DNA from: Saccharopolyspora hirsuta | GTDB taxonomy: Bacteria; Actinomycetota; Actinomycetes; Mycobacteriales; Pseudonocardiaceae | NCBI RefSeq assembly: GCF_008630535.1 | Contig: NZ_VWPH01000010.1 | Span: 186,001-250,000 of the forward strand | Length of the DNA stretch: 64,000 bases | Direction: 5' to 3' | Shown: positions 1-8,534 of the stretch, one piece after another | Position numbering within the stretch: position 1 is the stretch's first letter | Layout of the letters: each line of letters begins with the position of its first letter | Translations under genes and position numbers: made by a program | The notes under the pieces: generated by a model | The model's input: the letters and a program-made list of their open reading frames with translations, nothing else | Databases searched by the model: none | What the model was told of the DNA's origin: nothing

Positions 1-2417
1 TCCGGCAGCATCCGCGCGGCGCGGCGGCGGATCCCGGAGGTCTCCCCCGCCCCGGTCACCACGACGTAGGCGTCCAACCGGTCGGCGGCCGCGTCCCCGG
101 AACTCGACCGCCCCACCACCACTGCGGCCGCGGTGACCGCGGGATCTTCCAGCAGCACCGCGCGGATCTCGTCCAGCTCGATGCGGTAACCGCGCACCTT
201 GACCTGGTGGTCGAGCCGACCGAGGTGCTCCAGCGAGCCGTCCAGCCGGAGCCGCCCCTTGTCGCCGCTGCGGTAGGACCGCCCGCCGGTGTGCGCGTCG
301 GCGACGAAGCGGGTCGCGGTCAGATCGGGACGGCCGTGGTAGCCCAGCGCCACCCCCGCCCCGCCGACGTGGATCTCCCCGGCCACCCCCGGTGGCACCG
401 GCCGACCTGCGGCGTCCAGGACCTGCACCTGCCACCCCGGCAGCGCGGGGCCCACCGAGCGGGACCCGGCCAGTGCGAGTTCGCGGTCCACGGTCTGCCA
501 GGTCACGTGAACCGTGGTCTCGGTGATCCCGTACATGTTCACCGCGCGGCAGCGGGATTCCGGGTACCGGTCGAACCACGGCAGCAGCATCCGGGCGTCG
601 AGCGGTTCGCCGCCGAAAACGACCAGCCGGACCGCCAGCTCCCCCGGTGCGGCCCGGTCCGCGGCCAGCAGCTGGGCGAACGCCGAAGGCGTCTGGCTGA
701 GCACGGTGACCCGCTCGGTGCCGAGCAGGTCGCGGAACTGCTCGGGGGTCCGCGACACCCAGTGCGGCACGACGACCAGGTGCCCGCCGGTGAGCAGGCA
801 GCCCCAGATCTCCCAGACGGAGAAGTCGAAGGCCGCCGAGTGGAACTGGCTCCACACGTCGGCCGGGCCGAGCGCGAACTCCTCGCGGACCGCGCCGATC
901 AGGCTCACCACCGAGCGGTGCGGCACCACCACGCCCTTGGGGCGGCCGGTGGACCCGGACGTGTAGATGACGTACGCGGGTGAGCCGGGCGGGACCGGAT
1001 CGGCGGCCAGGTCCGAGGCAGTACCGGCCGCCCGCACCTGTTCGGGCGTGCGCAGGACCGGCCCCTCCCGCACCGGGAAGTCGGCGGCCGCCGTGACCAC
1101 CACGTCCAGCTCCGCATCCGCTGCGGTGTAGCTCAGCCGGTCCGGCGGGTGCGCGGGGTCCATCGGGACGTAGGCGCCGCGCGCCTTGAGCACGCCGAGC
1201 AGGGTCACCACCAGTTCCGCGGACCGCTCCAGGCACACCCCGACGCGCTGTCCACTGCGGACTCCGAGCGCGCGCAGCCCGCGTGCGATGCGGTCGGATT
1301 CCGCGTCCAGCTCGGCGTAGGTCAGCCGGGTGCTGCCGTCCGAAACGGCCACCGCGTCGGGCTGTCGTGCGGCGATCTCCGCGAACGCCCCGGTCATGCT
1401 GCGGTTGTCGGCCGGGGCGGCGCCCTGGTCCGGTCGGCCGAGCGCGAGCAGCTGTGCGATCTCGGCGTCGTCGAGCAGCTCCACCGCACCGACCGGTGTC
1501 GACGGTGCCGCGACGACCTGCTGGTGCACCCGGTCGAGGTGTCGCGCGAACCGCTCGACCACCGCCGCCGCCGCGCTCGCCGTCCGGTAGTCGCAGCGCA
1601 CGCACGGCGCCCCCGAGGCGTCTCGGGCGATCGAGACCGTGACCGGGAACGGCGGCGCAAGGCACGGGCGGGCCATCGCGGGGGCGAACGAGCCGTCCGC
1701 CACGTCGTCGAGCAGGATGCCCGCGCCCGTGGTGATCGCACCGGCCCCGGTCGGCTGGGACGTCCACTTGCGACACCCGTCCACCACGTCCTGCAGGCTG
1801 CCCGCACCGAGCAGATCGGCGGCCGGGAGCGGCACGATCTGGCCGGAACCCGGTGGCAGCACCGGGAACACCGGTGGTTCCGGTTCGCAGCGCGCCAGCA
1901 CCACGGCGAACGCGGCGAGCCAGGTCCCCGCGTCACCGACAGCACCGGAGATCGGGTGCTCGCAGCTCGCCACCGGCGCACCGGCGCGTTCGTCCGGCAA
2001 GCCCCACTCCACGGGCTCCTGCGCCGGAAGGCGCATCGCCCCGGGAAGCCGGTTCGGCGAAGGTGAATTCGCCGGCGCCTCGGTGAGCAGGTGCGCCGCG
2101 AGCTGCCGCAGCTCGCGGCGGTCGAACCGCGACCGGTGCGCCACCAGCACGAGTTCGGCGGAGCCGTCGGCGAACTCCAGCAGCACCGGGCGCAGCCCGG
2201 CGCTCTCGGCGACCGGCCGGGCCAGCTCGGCCTCGCGCCAGCGGTCCGCCGCGGGACCGCTGGACGCGGTCGGCGGGTGCTCGACCCACAACCGGGCCTC
2301 GATGCCCGCTGCGGCCAGCCTGTCGCGGAGGACATCGGCGAGGACGGGTTCGCCGAACCGGACGCACACCGAGTGGCACCGGGCGCGGAGGGCGTCCGGG
2401 ACGGGAGCTGCGGACAC
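1..2417 (-). CDS. Free-standing NRPS protein: degenerate C domain followed by a Thr-type A domain (3' end outside window)
   Basis: About 805 codons are visible; the end lies beyond the left edge. The GTG start at 2417 follows a strong GAGGAGGA ribosome site. Residues 1-330 resemble a condensation domain only weakly: the catalytic HHxxxDG motif appears to be replaced by HRSRFDR, so peptide-bond formation is unlikely. From about residue 345 a normal adenylation domain follows, with [12 protein letters not shown] (A3), NMYGITETT (A5) and YRSGDKGRL (A7). The pocket read by alignment to GrsA is D-F-W-S-V-G-M-V-H, close to threonine-activating domains (D-F-W-N-x-G-M-V-H). It is the most distal visible gene of the minus-strand operon, 20 bases after the dehydrogenase gene. 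Because its C domain looks dead and two modules of the main assembly line lack A domains, it is a candidate trans-loading enzyme. Whether a T domain follows cannot be seen. Confidence 0.85.
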   Translation of the reverse strand, partial: MSAAPVPDALRARCHSVCVRFGEPVLADVLRDRLAAAGIEARLWVEHPPTASSGPAADRWREAELARPVAESAGLRPVLLEFADGSAELVLVAHRSRFDRRELRQLAAHLLTEAPANSPSPNRLPGAMRLPAQEPVEWGLPDERAGAPVASCEHPISGAVGDAGTWLAAFAVVLARCEPEPPVFPVLPPGSGQIVPLPAADLLGAGSLQDVVDGCRKWTSQPTGAGAITTGAGILLDDVADGSFAPAMARPCLAPPFPVTVSIARDASGAPCVRCDYRTASAAAAVVERFARHLDRVHQQVVAAPSTPVGAVELLDDAEIAQLLALGRPDQGAAPADNRSMTGAFAEIAARQPDAVAVSDGSTRLTYAELDAESDRIARGLRALGVRSGQRVGVCLERSAELVVTLLGVLKARGAYVPMDPAHPPDRLSYTAADAELDVVVTAAADFPVREGPVLRTPEQVRAAGTASDLAADPVPPGSPAYVIYTSGSTGRPKGVVVPHRSVVSLIGAVREEFALGPADVWSQFHSAAFDFSVWEIWGCLLTGGHLVVVPHWVSRTPEQFRDLLGTERVTVLSQTPSAFAQLLAADRAAPGELAVRLVVFGGEPLDARMLLPWFDRYPESRCRAVNMYGITETTVHVTWQTVDRELALAGSRSVGPALPGWQVQVLDAAGRPVPPGVAGEIHVGGAGVALGYHGRPDLTATRFVADAHTGGRSYRSGDKGRLRLDGSLEHLGRLDHQVKVRGYRIELDEIRAVLLEDPAVTAAAVVVGRSSSGDAAADRLDAYVVVTGAGETSGIRRRAARMLP

Positions 2418-2437
2418 GGTCTGGTTCCTCCTCGGGC

Positions 2438-3262
2438 TCAGCGAGCGGTGAATCCGCCGTCGACGGTCAGCACGGTGCCGGTGACCTGGCGCGCGTCGTC
2501 CGAGGCGAGGTACACCGCGGCGGCGGCGACGTCCTCGGCCGCGAGCAGCTCGTTCGTCGGCTGCGCCTGGACGAAGGTGGTCTCGTGGTCGGATACCGCG
2601 ACGTCGAGCGAGCGGGCGATCTCGGCGAGCATCCGCCCCTCCAGCTTCGGGTCGTCGCGGACCGAACCCGGGCACACCGCGTTGACCCGCACCTTCACCG
2701 GCGCGTAGTCCAGCGCCGCGGACCTGGTCAGGCCGATCAGCCCGTGCTTGGCCGCGGTGTAGCCGGCGAAGTGCCGGTAGCCGACGAGCCCGGCCGTGGA
2801 GCTGATGTTGATCACGCTGCCGGACCGCTGCCGCACCATCGCCGGGCCGAACGCGCGGAGCACCCGCCAGGCACCGGACAGGTCCACGTCGAGCATCAGC
2901 TGCCACTCCGCCTCGGTGACCTCGTGCACGGGCTTCCCGGACGGCGCGGCGATGCCCGCGTTGTTGACCACCGCGTCGACCTGGCCGAACCGGTCGAAGG
3001 CCTGCTCGGCCAACGCATGGACGGCAGCGCCGTCCCGGACGTCGACCTGGGCGGTCGTGGTCGCGACCCCGCTGTCCCGGCACAGCCGGGCGGTGTGCGC
3101 CAGCTGGCTCGCCGAGCCGAGCGGGTAGGGCACCCCGGGCAGATCCGCGCACACGTCGGCGAGCACGAGCGAAGCACCCTCGCGCGCGAAGGCCAGGGCG
3201 CACGCCCGCCCGATGCCGCGCGCCGCACCGGTGATCACCGCGACCTTGCCGGACAACCGCAT
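2438..3262 (-). CDS. Short-chain dehydrogenase, mycofactocin-coupled type
   Basis: The 274-residue protein is a classical SDR: TGAARGIG nucleotide-binding motif at residues 11-18, NNAG, an active-site Ser after NIS, and YTAAK. Between beta-2 and helix 3 it carries the insertion DVCADLPGVPYPLGS. This is the hallmark of the mycofactocin-associated SDR family (carveol dehydrogenase-like), whose members keep NAD bound and pass electrons to the peptide-derived cofactor mycofactocin. ATG at 3262 is preceded by GGGAG. It follows the type II thioesterase gene by 23 bases in the same operon. It probably oxidises an alcohol on the peptide, on a building block or on a sugar; the sequence does not say which. 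No mycofactocin biosynthesis genes are in the window, so the cofactor would have to be made elsewhere in the genome. Confidence 0.88.
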   Translation of the reverse strand: MRLSGKVAVITGAARGIGRACALAFAREGASLVLADVCADLPGVPYPLGSASQLAHTARLCRDSGVATTTAQVDVRDGAAVHALAEQAFDRFGQVDAVVNNAGIAAPSGKPVHEVTEAEWQLMLDVDLSGAWRVLRAFGPAMVRQRSGSVINISSTAGLVGYRHFAGYTAAKHGLIGLTRSAALDYAPVKVRVNAVCPGSVRDDPKLEGRMLAEIARSLDVAVSDHETTFVQAQPTNELLAAEDVAAAAVYLASDDARQVTGTVLTVDGGFTAR

Positions 3263-3285
3263 CCCGAACTCCCCGCGCCGCCCGC

Positions 3286-3984
3286 TCACCCGCGGACCGC
3301 GTTGCGGATCAGGTCCAGCAGCCGGTCCACCGAGTCGGTCAGGTACATGTGCCCGCCGGGCAGCTCCACCAGGTCGAACTCGCGGGCGGTGGCCTTCGAC
3401 CACTCCCCGGCCCGCTCGGTGTCGACCAGCTCGTCGTCGCGGCCGCGGAGGGAGGTGATCGGCGCCGGCAGCGGGGCCTGCGCGCTCGGCTCGTAGTTCT
3501 CGTGCATCTCCACGTCCGCCCGCAGCGTCGGCAGGATCAGCTCCCGCATCTCCGGGAACCGCAGCGCCGCGTGGTCGTAGCCGGCGAACTCCTGGACCCG
3601 GGCCAGGAACTCGTCGTCGGGCAGCCCGGTCGCGCGGCGGCTCCGCTTCGTCCACGGGCCCGGGGAGCCGCTGACGAACAGCCTCTGCAGCGACGTCCCC
3701 GGCGCGGTGGCCAGTCGTTGGGCGAGCTCGAAGGCCAGCACCGCCCCGAGGCTGTGGCCGAAGAGCACCACCGGTTCCGAACCAGCGCGCTCCAGCGCCT
3801 CCGGGAGCAGCGCCTCGACGGCCTGCGCGACGTCCCGGAACGCCGGCTCGCCGATCCGGCGCTCGCGGCCGGGCAGCTGCAGCGGCGCGATCTGCAGGTC
3901 GGTGCCGGCGCGGTCCTCCCACGGCCGGAAGTGCGCCGCGCCAGCACCGGCGAACGGCAGGCACAGCACAGTGGTTCGCGACAT
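3286..3984 (-). CDS. Type II (editing) thioesterase
   Basis: This 232-residue alpha/beta hydrolase has the start typical of external NRPS/PKS thioesterases (LCLPFAGAGAAHFRPW), the nucleophile elbow GHSLG with Ser78, and a late His in PGGHMYL. Such enzymes clear mis-primed or stalled acyl groups from carrier domains. ATG at 3984, with GAGGGG about 8 bases upstream, is preferred over an in-frame start 15 bases further upstream. It lies between the glycosidase and dehydrogenase genes in the same transcription unit. In this cluster it would service the T domains of the three giant synthetases, which already carry their own terminal thioesterase. The assignment is firm; the actual substrate is not visible. 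Confidence 0.93.
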   Translation of the reverse strand: MSRTTVLCLPFAGAGAAHFRPWEDRAGTDLQIAPLQLPGRERRIGEPAFRDVAQAVEALLPEALERAGSEPVVLFGHSLGAVLAFELAQRLATAPGTSLQRLFVSGSPGPWTKRSRRATGLPDDEFLARVQEFAGYDHAALRFPEMRELILPTLRADVEMHENYEPSAQAPLPAPITSLRGRDDELVDTERAGEWSKATAREFDLVELPGGHMYLTDSVDRLLDLIRNAVRG

Positions 3985-4014
3985 CGTTGTTCCCCTCACC
4001 GTCGGTGCGTGGCC

Positions 4015-5964
4015 TCAGGCCGACGCGGTCCTGGTCCTGTCTGGCAGTCCCCACCGGTGGCCATCGCCGTCGGCGGGAACGTCGCGGGGTTCCGGATCGC
4101 CGTGGAAGTCCCGTGCGGCGACGACGACTTCCGCACCGTCGCGCGGGTGCAGCTCGACCACCCCCCGGCCGGGATGCCGCACCGGCACGGGACGTCCCCG
4201 CCCGTCGTGGACGCGGAGCGCGCCGGGGATCGAGTGGCGCAGCAGCACCGGCCGTCCGGTGCCCCCGCGGACCCGGACCCACCGCGTGCACCCGTCGGCG
4301 CGGTCGGCGTCGACCACCAGCCCGCCGGGCAGGCGCAGCGAGGCCACCGAGGCGTCGCGCCAGTCACCGGGTGCGGCGGGGAACAGCGCCACCTGAGCGC
4401 CGTCGGCGCGCACGAGCATGTCCAGCAGCGCGCCGCTGGCCGCGGCGCCGACCTCCTGGTCGGCGGCCCGACCCGACCGGTAGAGCGTGTTCGCGAGCAC
4501 CTCGGTGTCGGCTGCGACACCTCCGGTGAGGAAGCTGCGGAGGTGGTCCCGGGCTTCGTGCGGATCACCGATCAGCGCGGACATCGACGCGGCCGAGACG
4601 TGCGAATGCCCTTGCCAGGCCTCGCGCATTGCCGTCCAGTGCGCCAGGCTGCGCACCGCCACGTCGCGGCTCACCACGGCATCGCCCTCCGCAAGCGGGT
4701 GCAGCCACACCAGGTGCGACGGGTGCGGGTGGGAGGTGTGCAGCGGGGTTCCGGCGCCGACCAGCACACCGGATGCGCCGGTGTGGTACCGAACCAGGCG
4801 TTCCAGCAGGTCCGCCCATTCCGCGTGCCGCGGGTCGGTCAGCTGCAGGTGCTCGTCGGCCTGCAGCAGCCGCCGGGTGGCCCAGCGCAGCAGGGCGAGG
4901 TCGTGCGTGCTGTCGGCGACGTCCGCGTACGCCGGGGAGTGGGTGACCGGCAGGTGCAGCATCCCGTCGGCGCCCTCGACCAGGTGCTGCCGGTAGTAGG
5001 CCACCGCGCGCCGCAGCGCCGGGCGCACCGACTCGCGCAGGAGCTCGTCGTCGCCGAGGTGCTGCCAGGCCGACCACGCCGCTGGGATGTCGCGCGCCAC
5101 CACCAGGTTCTGCGCGCGGCCGCCCTTGGACCCCACCCCCGGCAGCGGGACCGGCGCGTCGGACCGCCCCACCGCGAGGCCGAGATCGGCGTGATCGGTC
5201 CTGGTGAGCAGTTCGTGCGTGCGCCCGTCGGCCCGGTGCCCGCGGCGGGTGGTGGACGCCGCCAGGTAGAGCTGGGCGAGGTGGAAGCGCTGCACCGTCT
5301 TGTCCGGTACCGAGGTGAACCCGCGCCCGTGGAAGTCGTGCCACCACCGGCGGTGCTCGGCGACGAGCTCGTCGAGGTCGGTCGCGAGGACCGCGTCGCG
5401 GTCCTCGGGGGTCCCCGCGACCGCGACCAGCCGGTGCGTGCCCGTCCGCCGTTCCCGCCAGCACAACTCGCCGCCGGTGCCGTCCACCCACCCCGCGGCG
5501 TCCTCGCCCGCGCTTGTGGCCACCGACACGAGGACCGCGCCGCGGGTCCGCTCGGCCAGCACGCCGAGCTGCACGCTGCCCCGGGTGGTGGTGAGGTTCC
5601 CGGTGAGCTCGCCGTTCCACAGGTCCAGGTCCCACCGCAGGTCGGTAGGCGTGCCCGCGAGGACCAGGTCGAGGGAGCCGACCACCTGGTGCCAGCGGCC
5701 TCGCCCGTCGCTGAAGGCGAAGGACAGCCCCCTGCCATCGGCCGACCGGTGCACGTGGGCGGTCAGCGTCCCGTTGCCCAGCAGCGGCGCGGTGCGCCAG
5801 TCCTCCGGCAACGATCGCCACACCAGACCCGCGTCGCGCACCGCCGCTTCCCGCGCGCCCGGTGCCGCCGCAGCTGCGGGCGAGCGCAGCGGCCAGCCGC
5901 CGACCGACGACACCGCACCTGCCACGACCGCGCTCTGCAGGAGCGTTCTCCTCCGCAGCTCCAT
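4015..5964 (-). CDS. Tat-exported glycoside hydrolase, GH95-like
   Basis: A 649-residue protein with a twin-arginine-type leader (MELRRRTLLQSAVVAG, then an Ala-rich stretch to about residue 36), so it is expected outside the membrane. The mature part starts with the LLGNGTLTAHV pattern and WDLDLWNGEL seen in actinobacterial proteins annotated as GH95-like, followed by a helical region consistent with an (alpha/alpha)6 barrel (LYLAAST, SRDVAVRSLAHW, NTLYRSG). The ATG overlaps the stop of the upstream glycosyltransferase by one base (TGATG), indicating translational coupling. An exported glycosidase coupled to glycosyltransferases recalls the oleandomycin arrangement, in which a glycosylated inactive product is deglycosylated after export. 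Family assignment rests on motif memory; I cannot identify catalytic residues with confidence, nor the sugar. Confidence 0.72.
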   Translation of the reverse strand: MELRRRTLLQSAVVAGAVSSVGGWPLRSPAAAAAPGAREAAVRDAGLVWRSLPEDWRTAPLLGNGTLTAHVHRSADGRGLSFAFSDGRGRWHQVVGSLDLVLAGTPTDLRWDLDLWNGELTGNLTTTRGSVQLGVLAERTRGAVLVSVATSAGEDAAGWVDGTGGELCWRERRTGTHRLVAVAGTPEDRDAVLATDLDELVAEHRRWWHDFHGRGFTSVPDKTVQRFHLAQLYLAASTTRRGHRADGRTHELLTRTDHADLGLAVGRSDAPVPLPGVGSKGGRAQNLVVARDIPAAWSAWQHLGDDELLRESVRPALRRAVAYYRQHLVEGADGMLHLPVTHSPAYADVADSTHDLALLRWATRRLLQADEHLQLTDPRHAEWADLLERLVRYHTGASGVLVGAGTPLHTSHPHPSHLVWLHPLAEGDAVVSRDVAVRSLAHWTAMREAWQGHSHVSAASMSALIGDPHEARDHLRSFLTGGVAADTEVLANTLYRSGRAADQEVGAAASGALLDMLVRADGAQVALFPAAPGDWRDASVASLRLPGGLVVDADRADGCTRWVRVRGGTGRPVLLRHSIPGALRVHDGRGRPVPVRHPGRGVVELHPRDGAEVVVAARDFHGDPEPRDVPADGDGHRWGLPDRTRTASA

Positions 5965-7166
5965 CACCGCGCACCCCTGACGGCGCGGATCGCACCACTG
6001 GTCGCGACCTCCTCCAGCGCGTCGGCCGCCGCAGCAGGTCCGCCGGTGGCGCGCGCTCGTTCGGACAGCGCCCGCAGCGCGGTGTGCACGCGTTCGTCGC
6101 CGACGACCCGCGTCACCGCACCCCGGATGTCCGCGACGCCGGCATCCGGGCTCAGGACCTCGCCGACACCGAGCTCGGACAGCCGCCGGGCGGTCGTGAT
6201 CTGGTCCCCGGCCGAGGGCACCACGACCATCGGGATCCGCAGGGCGAGTCCTTCCAAGGCCGAGTTCATGCCACCGTGGGTGATGAACGCCGAACAATGC
6301 TCCAGCACCGCCGACTGCGGAACATACCGACGCGCCACCACGTTCTCCGGCAACTCTCCCAGCTCAGCCGGATCCGTGTGCGACGTCGCCATCACCACGA
6401 ACCACTCCGAACCCCCGAACGCCCACGCCACCTTCCGGAAGAACTCGGCGTCGCGGGTGAAGACCGTGCCCGCCGAGACGTACAGGGTCCGGCCGGAGCG
6501 AATCCGCTCCCACGGCAGATCCACCTCGTGAAACTCCTGAAACTCCCCCGAATCCCGCCGCAACGGCCCCACGAACCGGAACCGCCCGTCGAACGACCAC
6601 CGCATCGGCTGCAACTCCGGCAACACGTTCACCAACGCCAGCGGTGCGTCCGCGCCGGGCATCCGCAGCGCGGGATGCCACCGCAGCAGGCCGAGGGCGC
6701 TGATCAACCCCGCGACCGCAGGCCCGAACCTCCGGCGGGTGTCCGCAGCCACCACTTCCGCGTTCAGCGCATACGTCACGTTGAGCACCGCGTACGGCGT
6801 TCCGGCGAGCTCGGCCGAGAGCACTCCGATCCCGAGCACGTAGTCCACCAGCACCGCGTCCGGTCGCCACCTGGGCCAGGAGCGGGCGATCCGCGCGAGC
6901 AGCTGCCTGCGGCGCTGGCGGGCCCGGCGCAGTCCGCTCAGCGCGCCCGCGAACCGGGCGAGCCCACCGCGCAGCTGGACCGACGCGTTGCTCACCCCGG
7001 CCTCGAACTCCTCGACGGTGCAGCCGATCTGGCGGAACTGCGCGGCGAAACCAGGGGTGGTGGCCACCAGCACGTCCTCGCCGCGGGCCAGCAGTTCGGC
7101 GGCGATCGCGACCATCGGCCGGACGTGGCCGTGCTGCGGGTACGGCATGAGCAGGTAGCGCGTCAT
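5964..7166 (-). CDS. GT1-family (macrolide-type) glycosyltransferase, copy 1
   Basis: A 400-residue GT-B enzyme of the MGT/YjiC type. The N-terminal acceptor domain begins MTRYLLMPYPQHGHVRP. The C-terminal nucleotide-sugar domain has FITHGGMNSALEG and a PMVVVPSAGDQ segment, the usual donor-binding signature. ATG at 7166 overlaps the stop of the upstream paralogue by four bases (ATGA). Residues encoded by 6229-6643 are almost identical to those of the neighbouring copy while the N-terminal halves differ, so the two probably share a sugar donor but bind different acceptors. MGT enzymes either decorate natural products or inactivate them inside the producer. No sugar-nucleotide biosynthesis genes are visible, so a common UDP- or GDP-sugar is likely. 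An in-frame extension upstream was rejected because it lies inside the neighbour. Confidence 0.9.
   Translation of the reverse strand: MTRYLLMPYPQHGHVRPMVAIAAELLARGEDVLVATTPGFAAQFRQIGCTVEEFEAGVSNASVQLRGGLARFAGALSGLRRARQRRRQLLARIARSWPRWRPDAVLVDYVLGIGVLSAELAGTPYAVLNVTYALNAEVVAADTRRRFGPAVAGLISALGLLRWHPALRMPGADAPLALVNVLPELQPMRWSFDGRFRFVGPLRRDSGEFQEFHEVDLPWERIRSGRTLYVSAGTVFTRDAEFFRKVAWAFGGSEWFVVMATSHTDPAELGELPENVVARRYVPQSAVLEHCSAFITHGGMNSALEGLALRIPMVVVPSAGDQITTARRLSELGVGEVLSPDAGVADIRGAVTRVVGDERVHTALRALSERARATGGPAAAADALEEVATSGAIRAVRGAR
6229..6643 (-). repeat. Homogenised block in glycosyltransferase copy 1
   Basis: This 415-base segment aligns without gaps, at a constant offset of 1172, to 7401-7815. 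Long runs are identical; most mismatches fall in one patch around 6448-6480. The segment encodes the donor-domain part from ALVNVLPELQPM to GGMNSALEGL. The flanks are clearly diverged paralogues, so recent gene conversion or recombination explains the block better than simple duplication. Confidence 0.85.
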
Positions 7167-8338
7167 CGGTCCGCCGCCAGCTTCCGAAGCTCCTCGACCG
7201 CGGTGGCCAGGCCGTTGGCCTGCGCGACGCGGCCGGACAGCTGCTCCAGCGCGGCGGCCACCTCGTCGGCGGCGGCCACGCGGTCCACCGCTTCGCGGAA
7301 GGCCCTGCCGGGCGAGCCCGCCTCGACGATCACCCCCGCTCCCAGCTCGGCAACCCGCCGGGCGATACCGCGCTGGTCGTAGGCCCTCGGGACGAGCACC
7401 ATCGGGATGCGCAGGGCGAGTCCCTCCAAGGCCGAGTTCATGCCACCGTGGGTGATGAACGCCGAACAATGCTCCAGCACCGCCGACTGCGGAACATACC
7501 GACGCGCCACCACGTTCTCCGGCAACTCTCCCAGCTCAGCCGGATCCGTGTGCGACGTCGCCATCACCACGAACCACTCCGAACCCCCGAACGCCCACGC
7601 CACCTTCCGGAAGAACTCCGCACCGCGGGTGAACAGGGTTCCGGTGGACACGTACAGGGTCCGGCCGGAGCGAATCCGCTCCCACGGCAGATCCACCTCG
7701 TGAAACTCCTGAAACTCCCCCGAATCCCGCCGCAACGGCCCCACGAACCGGAACCGCCCGTCGAACGACCACCGCATCGGCTGCAACTCCGGCAACACGT
7801 TCACCAACGCCAGCGCGGCGTTGCGCGTCACCCGCCGGCGCAGGCCGGGTTGGATGCGGGCGATGCCCGAGCGGCGCGCGAGCTCCATCACCCGCGGTCC
7901 GAACTTGCGGTTGACGTCCTCCAGCAGGATCCGCTCGCTGAGCGCGTAGGTGACGTAGAACGACACGAACGGGACCCCGGCCGCTTCCGCGGCCTTGATG
8001 CCCCAGATCGACATGATGTCGGTGACCACCACGTCCGGCCGCAACCGCGGCCAGGCCGCGCGCAGTTCCCCGGTCACCCGGAACCGCTCGCGCACGATGT
8101 CCCAGATCCGGCCGAAACCGCCGAGCTTGTGCGCCACCGTGGGGTTCTCCGGGACAGGACCGCGTTCCATGATGTCGAACTCGGCCACCTCGCACCCCAC
8201 GTCGCGGAAAGGTCCGGCGAACGACGGGTTGATCGCGACCACGACCTCTTCCCCGTGCTCCACCAGTTCCGCGGCCAGCGCCACCATCGGGTGCACGTGA
8301 CCGTGCAGCGGCAGCGGAACGAGCAGGTATCTGGCCAC
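7163..8338 (-). CDS. GT1-family (macrolide-type) glycosyltransferase, copy 2
   Basis: A 391-residue GT-B enzyme of the same MGT type as the downstream copy, beginning MARYLLVPLPLHGHVHP and containing ITHGGMNSALEG and PRAYDQ in the donor domain. The start is GTG at 8338 with GGGAGG about 8 bases upstream. It is the first gene after a 196-base gap, the longest inside the minus-strand gene set, so it could begin a sub-operon. The acceptor domains of the two copies are diverged, which argues for two different acceptor sites on the product or two different products. The region 7401-7815 is shared almost base for base with 6229-6643. Confidence 0.9.
   Translation of the reverse strand: MARYLLVPLPLHGHVHPMVALAAELVEHGEEVVVAINPSFAGPFRDVGCEVAEFDIMERGPVPENPTVAHKLGGFGRIWDIVRERFRVTGELRAAWPRLRPDVVVTDIMSIWGIKAAEAAGVPFVSFYVTYALSERILLEDVNRKFGPRVMELARRSGIARIQPGLRRRVTRNAALALVNVLPELQPMRWSFDGRFRFVGPLRRDSGEFQEFHEVDLPWERIRSGRTLYVSTGTLFTRGAEFFRKVAWAFGGSEWFVVMATSHTDPAELGELPENVVARRYVPQSAVLEHCSAFITHGGMNSALEGLALRIPMVLVPRAYDQRGIARRVAELGAGVIVEAGSPGRAFREAVDRVAAADEVAAALEQLSGRVAQANGLATAVEELRKLAADR
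7401..7815 (-). repeat. Homogenised block in glycosyltransferase copy 2
   Basis: Partner of 6229-6643. On the coding strand it uses TTG for leucine and G-ending codons more often than the surrounding gene, which prefers CTG/CTC. Confidence 0.85.
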
Positions 8339-8534
8339 TGGTGAACCTCCCGAAACAGCGGGACCGACAGAATCCGCCTCATCCGGGGCGGTCGTGCGCC
8401 GACTTCTCGTCCTCGGTGGACGGTGCGCGAACCATCCACCCGGGTGTGACCGGTTTCCCCCGCGCCGCAGACTAACACCGCCGCGGGGCCGTCGTCGCCA
8501 ACGTTAAGCGGCACCGAAAACCCACCGGAAACCG
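8339..8534 (-). promoter_or_regulatory. Intergenic gap, possible internal promoter
   Basis: This 196-base gap lies between the alpha/beta hydrolase stop and glycosyltransferase copy 2. A TAGTCT hexamer on the minus strand (8469-8474) could be a -10 box, but no well-spaced -35 is seen (a TTGGCG lies 21 bases upstream of it). I see no convincing terminator. It may give the glycosyltransferase-glycosidase group some independent expression. Confidence 0.3.

Noticed and set aside
5964..7469. Longer glycosyltransferase copy 1 starting at 7469, and longer glycosidase starting at 6297
   Set aside because: Both extensions begin inside the shared glycosyltransferase block in another frame (both start MFGVHHPRW). 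The overlapping ATG starts at 7166 and 5964 give proper N-termini.
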